A stretch of 64,000 nucleotides of DNA from Pseudomonas sp. MN1F (lineage in GTDB: Bacteria > Pseudomonadota > Gammaproteobacteria > Pseudomonadales > Pseudomonadaceae). Shown here piece after piece: positions 26,828 to 36,331 of the stretch. Position 1 is the first letter of the stretch, and each line of letters opens with the position of its first letter. The notes beneath the pieces are model-generated. The model was not told where the DNA came from, did not search any database, and saw only the letters and a program-made list of their open reading frames with translations. Position numbers and translations under genes: made by a program. The stretch lies in assembly GCF_009391885.1 (NCBI RefSeq), contig NZ_VZII01000007.1, positions 186,001 to 250,000 of the forward strand, written 5' to 3'.

Positions 26828-27748
26828 TCAAGCATGTTCGACAAATACATCAGCAAACACCTGCCCCCGCGGCACCCCGGCAATGAACAGCCGCCGGGCA
26901 AACCGCTCGACACTCCCAGGCGACCCGCACACCAGCGCCACCGTCTGCCGCGATGACGGCCGCAACCCCGCCAACGCTTCCTCCACCTGTTCCGCCAGCA
27001 CCCGCTCGACCTTCACACCCTGCAGTTGCCTCAGCGGCTCAGCCAGATAGTGACCAGCGCTGTCCCGCGCCACATGCACCACCCGAATCTCGCCTTGATG
27101 CCCCTGGCGCAATGCTTCGCGCAAGATGCCCCACAACGGCGCCAAGCCAGTGCCCGCTGCCAGCAACCAGAGCGGCCGCGCCTGCCAGTCCGGGTCGTAG
27201 TGCAGCGCCCCGCCCCTGAACTCACCGAGGCGCAACTCATCGCCCACCTTTAAGCCACGCCCCTTGTCGCAAAAGGCACCGGCTCGTTGGCAATCGATAT
27301 GAAATTCGAGAAAATCATCCTCCCCCGGCAAGCTGGCAAGTGAGTAAGGCCTTGCAATAGCGCCGTTCCACAGCACCACATGCTGCCCAGCCTGATAACG
27401 TAACGCCCGCTCGGGACGCAGGCGCAAACGCAGCACGTCGCCAAACCAGTCCAGCGCGCTCACCCGGGCCGGCACGCCGTCCTGCTGCGGGTCGAACACC
27501 GCCACGCGCAGGTCGTCGATCACCCGGCACTGACAGGCCAGGCGCCAGCCCTGGGCGTGCTTGTCCAGCGCCAGGGCCTCGGGCAAGGCATCCGCCGGCT
27601 GCCCATCGAGGCAATGCACCAGGCAGGCGTGGCAACTGCCGGCACGGCAGCTGTAGGGCACATTCAGCCCGGCCTCGTTGAGGGCATCGAGCAGGTTGCT
27701 GCCGGTCGGCACCGTCCAGCGGCGCGCGCCCACGCAAAGTTCGGGCAT
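26828..27748 (-). CDS. [2Fe-2S] ferredoxin/FAD/NAD(P) oxidoreductase
   Basis: A 306-residue three-domain reductase. N-terminal plant-type ferredoxin domain with CRAGSCHACLVHC (C-x4-C-x2-C, fourth Cys in LACQC), then an FAD domain with ARPYSLAS, then an NAD(P) domain with AAGTGLAPLWG and CGSPGSVERF. This is the layout of reductase components of ring-hydroxylating and methane-type oxygenases, but no oxygenase is adjacent. The ATG at 27748 (MPELCVGARRWTVPTG) is preferred over an upstream frame. It is divergent from fumarase with 250 bases between; a link to Fe-S or fumarase function is only positional. Confidence 0.85.
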   Translation of the reverse strand: MPELCVGARRWTVPTGSNLLDALNEAGLNVPYSCRAGSCHACLVHCLDGQPADALPEALALDKHAQGWRLACQCRVIDDLRVAVFDPQQDGVPARVSALDWFGDVLRLRLRPERALRYQAGQHVVLWNGAIARPYSLASLPGEDDFLEFHIDCQRAGAFCDKGRGLKVGDELRLGEFRGGALHYDPDWQARPLWLLAAGTGLAPLWGILREALRQGHQGEIRVVHVARDSAGHYLAEPLRQLQGVKVERVLAEQVEEALAGLRPSSRQTVALVCGSPGSVERFARRLFIAGVPRGQVFADVFVEHA

Positions 27749-27998
27749 GGTAAGTCTGTCTCCATCGATCACCGGGTCACTGTATGCCAAGCGCGCATCG
27801 GCAGCAAAAAGGATGCCTGCCACCTGCCGACCATGGTCCAGACCACGCGCAGGTGTTTCGCGCGGTGAGGCGCGCTATACTGCCGCGCCCTTTTGCGTCG
27901 GCCAGCCTGCCGGCGCGCCTTGCAAGGCGCTTCGACACGCTGGTCGGCACCGTCGAGCGTCTTTTTGAATGTTCCCGTCTTTAAGAGGAGCGCGCTGC

Positions 27999-29522
27999 AT
28001 GACCGTGATCAAGCAAGACGACCTGATTCAGAGCGTCGCCGACGCCCTGCAATTCATCTCGTACTACCACCCCGTCGATTTCATCCAGGCGATGCACGAA
28101 GCCTACCTGCGTGAAGAGTCGCCCGCTGCACGCGATTCGATCGCCCAGATCCTGATCAACTCGCGCATGTGCGCCACCGGCCACCGCCCGATCTGCCAGG
28201 ACACCGGTATCGTCACCGTGTTCATCCGCGTGGGCATGGACGTGCGCTGGGACGGCGCCACCATGAGCGTCGACGACATGATCAACGAAGGTGTGCGTCG
28301 CGCCTACAACCTGCCTGAAAACGTCCTGCGCGCCTCGATCCTGGCCGACCCGGCCGGTGCCCGCAAGAACACCAAGGACAACACCCCGGCCGTCATCCAC
28401 TACTCCATCGTCCCTGGCGACAAGGTCGAAGTCGACGTTGCAGCCAAAGGCGGCGGCTCGGAGAACAAGTCGAAGATGGCCATGCTCAACCCGTCCGACT
28501 CGATCGTCGACTGGGTGCTGAAGACCGTCCCGACCATGGGCGCTGGCTGGTGCCCGCCTGGCATGCTCGGCATCGGCATCGGCGGTACCGCCGAGAAGGC
28601 CGCAGTCATGGCCAAGGAAGTGTTGATGGAATCCATCGACATCCACGAACTGAAAGCCCGTGGCCCGCAGAACCGCCTCGAAGAGATCCGCCTGGAGCTG
28701 TTCGACAAGGTCAACCAGCTGGGCATCGGCGCCCAGGGCCTTGGCGGCCTGACCACCGTGCTCGACGTCAAGATCATGGACTACCCGACTCACGCCGCCT
28801 CCTTGCCGGTGTGCATGATCCCGAACTGCGCCGCCACCCGTCACGCCCACTTCGTGCTCGACGGCAACGGCCCGGCCGAGCTGGAAGCGCCGTCGCTGGA
28901 CGCCTACCCGGAAATCGTCTGGGAAGCCGGCCCGAGTGCCCGTCGCGTCAACCTCGACGACATCACCCCGGAAGAAGTTGCCAGCTGGAAGCCGGGCGAG
29001 ACCATCCTGCTCAACGGCAAGATGCTCACCGGCCGTGACGCGGCGCACAAGCGCATGGTCGAGATGCTCAACCGCGGTGAAGAACTGCCGGTCGACCTCA
29101 AAGGCCGCTTCATCTACTACGTCGGCCCGGTCGACCCGGTCGGTGACGAAGTGGTAGGCCCAGCCGGCCCGACCACTGCCACCCGCATGGACAAATTCAC
29201 CCGCCAGATCCTCGAACAGACCGGCCTGCTGGGCATGATCGGCAAGTCCGAGCGTGGCCCGACCGCGATCGAAGCGATCAAGGACAACAAGGCCGTGTAC
29301 CTGATGGCCGTCGGTGGCGCTGCCTACCTGGTGGCCCAGGCCATCCGCAAGTCGAAGGTCCTGGCCTTCGCCGAGCTGGGCATGGAAGCGATCTACGAGT
29401 TCGAGGTCAAGGACATGCCGGTGACCGTCGCTGTCGACAGCAACGGTGAGTCGGTGCACATCACTGGCCCGGCCCTGTGGCAGAGCAAGATTGCCCAGAG
29501 CCTGGCAGTCGAAGTGAAGTAA
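27999..29522 (+). CDS. fumA: Class I (Fe-S) fumarate hydratase
   Basis: Interconverts fumarate and L-malate in the citric acid cycle with an oxygen-sensitive [4Fe-4S] cluster. It is 507 residues, including both domains that some bacteria encode separately: N-terminal alpha domain with RPICQDTGIVTVF, GWCPPGMLGIGIGGT and IPNCAATRHAHF (cluster cysteines) and C-terminal beta domain with GPTTATRMDKFTRQIL. GAGGAG lies nine bases before the ATG at 27999. A -10-like TATACT is at 27876-27881. Corresponds in context to P. aeruginosa fumA. Confidence 0.94.
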   Translation: MTVIKQDDLIQSVADALQFISYYHPVDFIQAMHEAYLREESPAARDSIAQILINSRMCATGHRPICQDTGIVTVFIRVGMDVRWDGATMSVDDMINEGVRRAYNLPENVLRASILADPAGARKNTKDNTPAVIHYSIVPGDKVEVDVAAKGGGSENKSKMAMLNPSDSIVDWVLKTVPTMGAGWCPPGMLGIGIGGTAEKAAVMAKEVLMESIDIHELKARGPQNRLEEIRLELFDKVNQLGIGAQGLGGLTTVLDVKIMDYPTHAASLPVCMIPNCAATRHAHFVLDGNGPAELEAPSLDAYPEIVWEAGPSARRVNLDDITPEEVASWKPGETILLNGKMLTGRDAAHKRMVEMLNRGEELPVDLKGRFIYYVGPVDPVGDEVVGPAGPTTATRMDKFTRQILEQTGLLGMIGKSERGPTAIEAIKDNKAVYLMAVGGAAYLVAQAIRKSKVLAFAELGMEAIYEFEVKDMPVTVAVDSNGESVHITGPALWQSKIAQSLAVEVK

Positions 29523-29539
29523 TCCCGATGTAACGGTGG

Positions 29540-29558
29540 CGGCTCCAACGTGGAGCCG
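29540..29558 (+). terminator. Hairpin after fumA
   Basis: CGGCTCCA (29540-29547) and TGGAGCCG (29551-29558) with loop ACG, followed by TTGCTGTTCT. The T-tract is poor, but the position between convergent genes supports termination. Confidence 0.55.
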
Positions 29559-29567
29559 TTGCTGTTC

Positions 29568-30440
29568 TCACAGGATTCTGTCGAACTGCTCCGGCCAGTC
29601 CCTGCGGGTAAACACCTGCCCTTCCCGCCTCACCCGCCGTACTTCCTCAAGATCCACCTCACACACCAGCCACTGGCTGCTCACCGGGCTCAACGCCTCA
29701 CTCAGCGCCACCACCCCGTCCCCCGGCATGCCGTGATCCGGCGGAACAAACAGCCCAGCCCGGCCGATGTTCTCATCCAGTGCCGGCGACCAGGGCGCCA
29801 CCCCCACCGTTGGGCTTTGCAACACGGCAATCTGGTTTTCCAGCGCCCGTGCCTGTGCGCCAATGCGCACCCGGTGGTAACCCGCTTCGGTGTCGGTACA
29901 GCTCGGCGCCAGGATCAGGTCGGCACCACCCTCGGCCAGGCGCCGCGCCAGCATCGGGAACTCATTGTCATAACAGATCAGGATGCCCAGGCGCCCAAGA
30001 TCGGTGTCGAACACCTGCAGCCCATCACCCCCAGCAATGCCCCACTGCTCCCGCTCGAAGCGGGTCATCATCAGTTTGTCCTGGTAGCCGAGTGCGCCCT
30101 TGGGGCCGAACAGCCAGGCCCGATTACGGTACTGCCCATCAAGGTCGAGCACCGGCAGGCTGCCCGGTTGCAGGTAGATGCCCCAGCGCCGGGCAAGCCC
30201 TTCGCACAGCGCCACCCACGGCTCGATCAGCGGCTGGATGCCGGCAATCGAAGCCTTGAGGTCACCACGCTGCTCGGCCGGCAACTGGCCGCTAAGCACC
30301 AGCCCGGCGTATTCCGGCAGCAGCAGTAGCTGGGCGCCCACCTCTACTGCCTCGGCGCACAAGGCCTGCAGATGATCGGCATAGGCATCCCAGGTTTCAT
30401 GCAGCTCGATGGCGTACTGGCAGGCCGCGAGGCGGATCAA
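29568..30440 (-). CDS. Carbon-nitrogen hydrolase (nitrilase superfamily)
   Basis: A 290-residue Nit-type hydrolase. The catalytic triad is visible: Glu43 (LLLLPEYAG), Lys122 (YQDKLMMTRFE) and Cys156 (GILICYDNEFP). The superfamily hydrolyses amides or nitriles; the substrate is unknown. It overlaps the upstream GNAT gene by four bases (ATGA), so the two are translated together. Proteins fusing a GNAT domain to a C-N hydrolase in this same order are known, which suggests a joint two-step function on one amine/amide substrate. Confidence 0.85.
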   Translation of the reverse strand: MIRLAACQYAIELHETWDAYADHLQALCAEAVEVGAQLLLLPEYAGLVLSGQLPAEQRGDLKASIAGIQPLIEPWVALCEGLARRWGIYLQPGSLPVLDLDGQYRNRAWLFGPKGALGYQDKLMMTRFEREQWGIAGGDGLQVFDTDLGRLGILICYDNEFPMLARRLAEGGADLILAPSCTDTEAGYHRVRIGAQARALENQIAVLQSPTVGVAPWSPALDENIGRAGLFVPPDHGMPGDGVVALSEALSPVSSQWLVCEVDLEEVRRVRREGQVFTRRDWPEQFDRIL

Positions 30441-31027
30441 ATCGGCAGCTCCTTGGTCCAGAACGTCATGATCTTTTCCGAGCTTTCCTGCTCGTCCAGG
30501 TCACGCCAGGCGTAGCGGGTGCGCAGCGAGGGTTCATGCAGGAAGCCGCGATTGCGCCAGAATCCGTGCAACGGCTTGTAGTCCGCAGGCCGGCGCGGGT
30601 GCACACCCGGGCGCTCCACGGCACAGAACGCGCAATAGTCGAATTCGGCCAGTTTGTGGGCATAGGATTCGCGCTCGATGAAGAAGCGCACCCCCAGGCC
30701 CCGGCCACGGTACTCCGGCAGCACCAGCGATTCACCGAAGTAGTAGACGCTGGCCGGGTCGCGCCCCAGGGCCAGGAACGGCTGCTGGAACTCCGGGGCC
30801 ACATCCACCAGCGGCAGGCCGGTCGAGGCACCCACCACCTGGCCGTCGTCCAGGGCCAGCACCACCAGGCTGCGCCCGGAACGGGCATAGCTGGCCAGGT
30901 AGTTGGCCTCGTACTCCGCAGTGCCGTCGTAGAGGTAGGGAAACTCGCGGAACACGGTCAGGCGCAGGCGAGCGAGGTCATCGATGTAAGGCGCGATAGC
31001 GGCGCCGTGCAACAGGCGTATTTCCAT
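30437..31027 (-). CDS. GNAT-family N-acyltransferase
   Basis: A 196-residue acetyltransferase. The acetyl-CoA loop is seen as YFGESLVLPEYRGRGLGVRF (motif A, residues 95-115). The C-terminal half includes YCAFCAVERPGVHPRRPADY, typical of the subgroup that accompanies C-N hydrolases. The first gene of a two-gene unit with the nitrilase-like gene. No strong Shine-Dalgarno precedes the ATG. Substrate unknown. Confidence 0.85.
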   Translation of the reverse strand: MEIRLLHGAAIAPYIDDLARLRLTVFREFPYLYDGTAEYEANYLASYARSGRSLVVLALDDGQVVGASTGLPLVDVAPEFQQPFLALGRDPASVYYFGESLVLPEYRGRGLGVRFFIERESYAHKLAEFDYCAFCAVERPGVHPRRPADYKPLHGFWRNRGFLHEPSLRTRYAWRDLDEQESSEKIMTFWTKELPI

Positions 31028-31142
31028 GCTTGGCGGTCGTTTTGTCGATGTGGATGACGCGCTCGGCTAAGCCGGGCTTGAGTGGAAACCCTATCATCCG
31101 AGCCAACGCACAGCCTTTTCCCTACACGACAGGTACTGTTCC

Positions 31143-31541
31143 ATGACCGCTACCGAACTGGTAAATGCTTACTACGCCGCCTTCAATGCCGGCGACATGC
31201 CGGCCTTCCTGGCACTGCTCAGCGAAGACGTGATCCACGACATCAACCAGGGCGAACGGCAGATGGGCAAAGCCAGATTCGCCGCGTTCATGGACAAGAT
31301 GAACCGCTGCTACCGCGAGCGCCTGGCCGACATCGTGGTGATGCAGAACGCCGACGGCAGCCGGGCCGCGGCAGAATTCACCGTGCATGGCGAATACCTG
31401 GCCGACGACGAAGGGCTTCCGGCAGCCAATGGCCAGACTTACGTGCTGCCGGCGGGGGCCTTCTTCTACATTCACTGCGGCAAGATTGCCCGGGTCACCA
31501 ACTACTACAACCTCAATGACTGGGTTGAGCAGGTGGCGTGA
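31143..31541 (+). CDS. SnoaL/NTF2-like protein
   Basis: A 132-residue protein of the cone-shaped NTF2 fold: MTATELVNAYYAAFNAGDMP is the classic helix 1, followed by LLSEDVIHDINQGERQMGK. Such proteins are either small isomerases/hydrolases or ligand-binding folds; no conserved catalytic pair can be assigned with confidence. It is a single gene, convergent with the DJ-1-like gene, with a REP palindrome between. Confidence 0.78.
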   Translation: MTATELVNAYYAAFNAGDMPAFLALLSEDVIHDINQGERQMGKARFAAFMDKMNRCYRERLADIVVMQNADGSRAAAEFTVHGEYLADDEGLPAANGQTYVLPAGAFFYIHCGKIARVTNYYNLNDWVEQVA

Positions 31542-31548
31542 ACCTGTA

Positions 31549-31584
31549 CCGGCCTCTTCGCGGGTAAACCCGCGAAGAGGCCGG
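31549..31584. repeat. Perfect REP palindrome
   Basis: CCGGCCTCTTCGCGGG, loop TAAA, CCCGCGAAGAGGCCGG: a perfect 16-bp stem. It fills the gap between two convergent genes and probably ends both transcripts. Confidence 0.92.
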
Positions 31585-31585
31585 G

Positions 31586-32164
31586 TCAGGCGATACGGGT
31601 GCCGAGCACCTTGAGGAAAGCTGCCAGCCAGGCCGGGTGCGCCGGCCAGGCGGGGGCGGTCACCAAGTTGCCATCGACATGCGCCTGATCCACCGCAATA
31701 TCGATGAACGTGCCCCCGGCCAAGCGTACTTCCGGCGCACAGGCCGGATACGCACTGCACTCGCGCCCCTCCAGCACACCCGCTGCCGCCAGCAATTGCG
31801 CGCCATGGCACACCGCCGCAATCGGCTTGCCGGCCTGGTCGAACGCCCGTACCAGCTCCAGCACCTTCTCATCCAGGCGCAGGTACTCCGGCGCGCGGCC
31901 ACCGGGAATCAGCAACGCGTCGTAACCCTCGGCCCGCACCCGCACGAAGTCGTAGTTCAGGGCAAAATTGTGGCCAGGCTTTTCGCTGTAGGTCTGCTCA
32001 CCCTCGAAATCATGAATCGCCGTGCGCACGGTCTGCCCCGCAACCTTCTCCGGGCACACCGCATGCACCGTGTGGCCGACCATGCTCAGCGCCTGGAACG
32101 GCACCATGGCCTCGTAATCTTCGACATAGTCGCCAACCAGCATGAGAATCTTCTTCGCCGTCAT
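31586..32164 (-). CDS. DJ-1/PfpI-family protein
   Basis: A 192-residue member of the DJ-1/PfpI superfamily. The nucleophile elbow is AAVCHGAQ with Cys119-His120, and the acidic partner is Glu15 in GDYVEDYE. These match the YhbO/PfpI subgroup linked to stress resistance and to glyoxalase III/deglycase-type activities, but which activity holds here cannot be read. AAGGAG lies eight bases before the ATG at 32164, so the three residues further upstream are not part of it. The stop falls two bases from the REP. Confidence 0.85.
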   Translation of the reverse strand: MTAKKILMLVGDYVEDYEAMVPFQALSMVGHTVHAVCPEKVAGQTVRTAIHDFEGEQTYSEKPGHNFALNYDFVRVRAEGYDALLIPGGRAPEYLRLDEKVLELVRAFDQAGKPIAAVCHGAQLLAAAGVLEGRECSAYPACAPEVRLAGGTFIDIAVDQAHVDGNLVTAPAWPAHPAWLAAFLKVLGTRIA

Positions 32165-32215
32165 CGCACCCACTCCTTCGATTGCCTAGAGACAGTCACT
32201 GCACGATAGCCGCTC

Positions 32216-33373
32216 TCAGTCGCGCCGGTCGAGCAAGTTGACCACCAGCCGGTCCAGCCAGCCCCAGATCCGCTGCTTCACCCGACGCCACAGCGGCCGG
32301 GCATGCCAGTGGTGAAGGTCAACCACCTCGCTCAAGGCAAAGTCACGCTCGAAGCTGGCCTGCACGGCAGCTGTCAACGGCGGGTCGAGCGCCTCGATGT
32401 TGGCTTCCAGGTTGAAGCGCAGGTTCCAGTGATCGAAGTTGCACGAACCGATACTGACCCAGTCGTCGATCAGCACCATCTTCAGGTGCAGGAAGCACGG
32501 CTGGTACTCGTAGATGCGCACCCCGGCACGCAGCAACCGGGGGTAATAGCGGTGCCCGGCATAACGCACCGATGGGTGGTCGGTGCGTGGCCCGGTCAAC
32601 AGCAACCGCACGTCGAGGCCTTTGCTGGCGGCGCGGCGCAACGACCGGCGCACGCTCCAGGTTGGCAGGAAGTAAGGCGTGGCCAGCCACACCCGCTGTT
32701 TGCCACTGTTGATTGCCCGTACCAGCGAATGCAGGATGTCCTGGTGCTGACGGGCGTCGGCATAGGCCACCCGGGCCATGCCCTGGCCTTGCGCCGGCAC
32801 CTTGGGCAAGCGCGGCAGGCCAAAGCCTTCGGCCGGGCGCCAGGCGGTGCGGCGGTTGTTGGCTTGCCACTGGCGGTCGAACAGCAACTGCCAGTCGTTC
32901 ACCACTGGCCCTTGCACCTGCACCATCACTTCGTGCCAGGCGCTGGTCGCCTCGCCTGGCGTCCAGAACTCGTCGGTGACGCCGGTGCCGCCCACCACTG
33001 CCCAGCGCTCATCCACCAGCAACAGCTTGCGATGGTCGCGGTACAGGTTGCGAAAACCACGCTTCCAGCGCAGGCGGTTGTACCAGCGCAAGTACACCCC
33101 GGCCTCCAGCAGGCGCTGGCGCAACGCTGCGGTAAAGGCCAGCGAACCATAGTCATCGAACAGGCAACGCACCCGCACGCCACGCCGTGCCACCTGCTCC
33201 AGCGCCTCCACCACCGCCTCGGCACAAGCGCCGGCCTCGACCAGGTACAGCTCAAGGTCAACCTGGAACTCGGCGCGCAGGATCGCCTGGAGCATGCGCG
33301 GAAAGAACTCGGGGCCGTCGATCAACAGTTCGAATTCATTGCCACCCCGCCAGGGGAAGACCGGCCCCGGCAT
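32216..33373 (-). CDS. clsB: Phospholipase-D-type cardiolipin synthase (ClsB-like)
   Basis: A 385-residue enzyme with two HKD motifs: HRKLLLVDERWAVVGG (His114, Lys116, Asp121) and HLKMVLIDDWVSIGS (His296, Lys298, Asp303). It lacks the N-terminal membrane helices of ClsA, so it resembles ClsB, which joins phospholipids to make cardiolipin. The C-terminus is basic and tryptophan rich (PLWRRVKQRIWGWLDRL), suiting membrane association. It starts one base after the yceI stop, so the two are cotranscribed. Confidence 0.85.
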   Translation of the reverse strand: MPGPVFPWRGGNEFELLIDGPEFFPRMLQAILRAEFQVDLELYLVEAGACAEAVVEALEQVARRGVRVRCLFDDYGSLAFTAALRQRLLEAGVYLRWYNRLRWKRGFRNLYRDHRKLLLVDERWAVVGGTGVTDEFWTPGEATSAWHEVMVQVQGPVVNDWQLLFDRQWQANNRRTAWRPAEGFGLPRLPKVPAQGQGMARVAYADARQHQDILHSLVRAINSGKQRVWLATPYFLPTWSVRRSLRRAASKGLDVRLLLTGPRTDHPSVRYAGHRYYPRLLRAGVRIYEYQPCFLHLKMVLIDDWVSIGSCNFDHWNLRFNLEANIEALDPPLTAAVQASFERDFALSEVVDLHHWHARPLWRRVKQRIWGWLDRLVVNLLDRRD

Positions 33374-33374
33374 G

Positions 33375-33956
33375 TCAGCGAGCGTTGAAGATCAGTACCG
33401 CATTGACCGGTACCGACGGGTTGATGGATTTCAGTTTGGCGAACTTGCGCAGGCCTTCCAGCCCTGGCAGCAGGCCGAAGTCCGAAGCCCGCAACACCAA
33501 TGGTTCAAGGGTCACCACCTGAAAGCGCCGCTCATCCAGGCGCGTGGCCAGCAGTAGCGCGTTGTAACTGTGCGACTGGCCATGCAGGGTGACGGTCAGC
33601 GGCAGGCGCAGTTCGATCTGCGCGCCATCGGCCAGGTCGTTGATCGGCCGCAGGTCGATTTGCGCCTTTACGCTCGCCTCGGCGAAGCGCTCCACCTCGA
33701 ACAGGTTGTCGCGCATCTGCTCGTCACGCAGCGGGATGCCGCTGCTCACCGAGTCCATCTCGATGCTCAGCGCGGCCGAGCCCTTGCGGTTGACGCTGCC
33801 ATGCAACACCAGAAAGCGATGCACCTCGGCAGTATCGCCGTTCTTGCCGGTGACGAATGACAGGCGTGAAGACTCGCCATCGAGGTGCCAGTTGGCGTGG
33901 GCGGGCAGGCACAAAGCCAGCAGCAGGGCAGGCAGGAAACGGGGCAGCTTGAACAT
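33375..33956 (-). CDS. YceI-family periplasmic protein
   Basis: A 193-residue exported protein. Signal peptide MFKLPRFLPALLLALCLPAHA with cleavage before NWHLDGESS; then a YceI lipocalin-like barrel (SRLSFVTGKNGDTAEVHRF, VTLHGQSHSYNALLL). YceI proteins bind long isoprenoid-type lipids. Coupling with a cardiolipin synthase makes a lipid-related role plausible. Immediately upstream of the cls gene. Confidence 0.85.
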   Translation of the reverse strand: MFKLPRFLPALLLALCLPAHANWHLDGESSRLSFVTGKNGDTAEVHRFLVLHGSVNRKGSAALSIEMDSVSSGIPLRDEQMRDNLFEVERFAEASVKAQIDLRPINDLADGAQIELRLPLTVTLHGQSHSYNALLLATRLDERRFQVVTLEPLVLRASDFGLLPGLEGLRKFAKLKSINPSVPVNAVLIFNAR

Positions 33957-34000
33957 GGCAGGTCTCGTGAAACTTGACCGCCAACCTTACCCGCCCGCCC

Positions 34001-34297
34001 TCATGGCAGCAAGCGGCAGCCTGCCTGTGCGCCGTGCCAGGCTGCCTGGTTGCGCTGGCCAAGGCCCTCAGCGGTAACCCGCCGTTGTGGGCCGTCTTCC
34101 TCCAGCCGGCTGAGGGGCAGCCATTGCTTCACATAGCCCCGGCAATAGGCCTCGTCGAAGCCCATGACGAAGCGGCACGAGCAGTACTCCTTGGCCGAAT
34201 AGGCCGAAAGGATGCCCGGGAAGTCGGCCAGCGCCTGGCGCTCCAGCCAGGCCCAGCCGAGCAAGGCAACGATCACCAGCAACAGCACGCGCTTCAT
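34001..34297 (-). CDS. Small Cys-containing exported hypothetical protein
   Basis: A 98-residue protein with one N-terminal hydrophobic segment (MKRVLLLVIVALLGWAWL) and four cysteines (CSC near residue 40, C52 and C94), hinting at periplasmic disulfides. It overlaps the serine-hydrolase gene upstream by ATGA, so both are made from one message. I know of no function. The Cys and Arg/Tyr pattern CSCRFVMGFDEAYCRGY is conserved-looking rather than random. Confidence 0.65.
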   Translation of the reverse strand: MKRVLLLVIVALLGWAWLERQALADFPGILSAYSAKEYCSCRFVMGFDEAYCRGYVKQWLPLSRLEEDGPQRRVTAEGLGQRNQAAWHGAQAGCRLLP

Positions 34298-35376
34298 GCG
34301 CCCTCCTTGGCCAGCGCCGCCAGCACCCGCTTGAGCAGTTCGTTGTGGCGGTAGCTGCCGTCGCGGTCATCGGCATAGCGCACGATCAGCAGTTTCTGCG
34401 ACGGCAGGATGTACAGCGCCTGCCCCCAGTGGCCGAGCGCGGCATAGGTATCAGCAGGGGCGTCGGGCCACGGTGCCGGGCTTCCCGGCAATGGCAGGTT
34501 GAGCCACCAGTGGCCGCCAGGGTTGGCTTCACCGGGTATGGCGGCGGCCGGGGTGAACAGCGCGCGGTTGAAGGCAACCCAGCTTGCGGGCAACAACTGG
34601 CGCCCTTGCCAGCGGCCATCGCGCTGCATCAACAAACCGATGCGTGCCAGGTCGCGGGCACTGAGGTAGAGGTAGGACGAGCCGACGAAGGTGCCCGCGC
34701 CGTCACGCTCCCAGACTGCGCTGTCGATGCCCAGCGGGGTGAACAGCGCCTGCCAGGGGTAGTCGGGATAAGTGCCAGCGTCGAGCATGCCGCGCAATGC
34801 GCCAGCCAGCACGTTGCTGTCGCCGCTGGAATAGAGAAAGCGCCGGCCAGGCTTTTCGGCGCTGGCGCGGGCTGCGGTATAGGCTGCCATGTCGCTGCGC
34901 CCGCGGGTATAGAGCATGGCCACCACCGAAGACTTCAGCGGTGCGTACTCGTAGTCCTCCTGCCAGTCCAGGCCACTGGCCCAGTGCAGCAGGTCGGCCA
35001 GGTGCACATCAGGGTGGGCCTGCATCGGCGGGTAGAAGCGTGCGGCCGGGTCCTGCAGCTGAAAACGGCCCTCACCCTGGGCCACACCGAGCACGGTGGC
35101 CAGCACGCTCTTGCTGACCGACCAGGTCAGGTGGGCGGTGTTGGCGGTGGTGGGGGCGCTGTAACGTTCGTGGAGGATGCGACCGTCACGGATGATCAAC
35201 AAGGCGTCGGTGCGGATGCCGCTGCGCTCGCTGGCGTTGCGCTCCGGGAAGGCGTAGGCGTCGACGGCCTGCCAGTCGAGGGCAGCACTGTCGATTGGCC
35301 AGTCTGGTTCGGGCCAGACTTCGGCCCAGGCGGGCATGATGGTCAGGCCAAGGATTGCCAACAGGGTCTTGATCAT
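34294..35376 (-). CDS. Serine hydrolase of the class C beta-lactamase fold
   Basis: A 360-residue exported enzyme. Signal peptide MIKTLLAILGLTIMPAWA, then mature EVWPEPDW. The SxxK motif is S86-V-S-K89 and the second motif lies in YSSGDSN (182-188), as in 6-aminohexanoate-hydrolase-like and EstB-type members. The ATG at 35376 is chosen from the signal peptide; the frame runs on upstream but that part is unlike the family. Esterase or D-Ala peptidase activity is likelier than antibiotic resistance. Confidence 0.85.
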   Translation of the reverse strand: MIKTLLAILGLTIMPAWAEVWPEPDWPIDSAALDWQAVDAYAFPERNASERSGIRTDALLIIRDGRILHERYSAPTTANTAHLTWSVSKSVLATVLGVAQGEGRFQLQDPAARFYPPMQAHPDVHLADLLHWASGLDWQEDYEYAPLKSSVVAMLYTRGRSDMAAYTAARASAEKPGRRFLYSSGDSNVLAGALRGMLDAGTYPDYPWQALFTPLGIDSAVWERDGAGTFVGSSYLYLSARDLARIGLLMQRDGRWQGRQLLPASWVAFNRALFTPAAAIPGEANPGGHWWLNLPLPGSPAPWPDAPADTYAALGHWGQALYILPSQKLLIVRYADDRDGSYRHNELLKRVLAALAKEGA

Positions 35377-35443
35377 GGGGCGTGCCGGCGATGGGGCGCA
35401 TAGCAGCCCCAGGATCTGAAAGATCCCACAGTTTCTCAGGCTT

Positions 35444-36331
35444 TCATGACAACCCTGCTGCCAACCAGGCCTTGGCCAGGCGCTTTTCCCGCGCTGCAGT
35501 GGCCAATGCCAGCACCCCCTGATCCCGCTGCCACAGCTGCGCCCACTGCTCCGGCCCGGCCAGCAGCGCCTTGTCGATCGCCCCGCGCAGCTCCTGAAAC
35601 TGCGAAAACAATCCACCCAGCAACAGATGGCAGCCAACGCTGTCGGCGCACTGCCGGCTACCCTCGGCGCATCCCGCCAGCAATCCCAGCAAGCGCAGGC
35701 GCAGTTCCTGCGGCCAGTCGCACTCCTGCCCTACCCCATAAAGCCAGGCCGTCAACGCCGCGAGCACGTACAAGTCCTCCAGCGAGCGGAACGGTTTGAC
35801 ATAGGCGTCCCAGCCATCGCCCGCCAGCAGCTCACAGGCCGCGTCTTGCAAGTGCAAACGGCCATGCCCGACCTCGGGCATCAGCGGCAGGGTCGGCAAT
35901 GCTTCCAGCGTGACCCCAGCCTCCCCCGGGTAAACCACCGCCAGGCTCAGCCGTGGCGCTTCACCCAGCGCTTCGCTGCGTGCGGCCACCAACAGCCACT
36001 CGGCATCCAGGCCGGCGGTAACGAAATCCTTGTTGCCGTTCAGGCGCAAACCGACCAGCCGGGTACGCATGTCCGCCGGGCGCACGCTGCGCCGCTCGGT
36101 GGCGCACAGCGCACCAAGGCTGGCCGGTGCACTGGGCCAGAGCACGCGCAGGGCGGCCTGGTAACCGATGAGGAACGCCAGGCCCGGCGTGGCCATGGCG
36201 CGCCCGCCCAGCACCGCCAGTTCGAATGGGGCAACCGCGCCAAGGCGCTCGAACTGCGCGGCATAGGTCTCGCCCAAAGTGCCGGCCAGGGGCTGGCGGA
36301 GGGGGTCGTTGAGTCGTTGCAACCAGGCCAT
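35444..36331 (-). CDS. Acyl-CoA-dehydrogenase-like protein
   Basis: A 295-residue protein. Middle-domain traces of acyl-CoA dehydrogenases are visible ([25 protein letters not shown], residues 95-120), but the usual catalytic Glu region and the full 380-residue length are absent, so it may be a non-catalytic relative or a reduced form. AAGGAG lies seven bases before the ATG at 36331, which rules out a TTG five codons upstream. Divergent from olsBA with 147 bases between; a lipid context is suggested but unproven. Confidence 0.7.
   Translation of the reverse strand: MAWLQRLNDPLRQPLAGTLGETYAAQFERLGAVAPFELAVLGGRAMATPGLAFLIGYQAALRVLWPSAPASLGALCATERRSVRPADMRTRLVGLRLNGNKDFVTAGLDAEWLLVAARSEALGEAPRLSLAVVYPGEAGVTLEALPTLPLMPEVGHGRLHLQDAACELLAGDGWDAYVKPFRSLEDLYVLAALTAWLYGVGQECDWPQELRLRLLGLLAGCAEGSRQCADSVGCHLLLGGLFSQFQELRGAIDKALLAGPEQWAQLWQRDQGVLALATAAREKRLAKAWLAAGLS

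Noticed and set aside
34294..35376. Antibiotic-resistance beta-lactamase
   Set aside because: The SxxK and YSSGDSN motifs are those of esterase/aminohexanoate-hydrolase relatives, not of AmpC.
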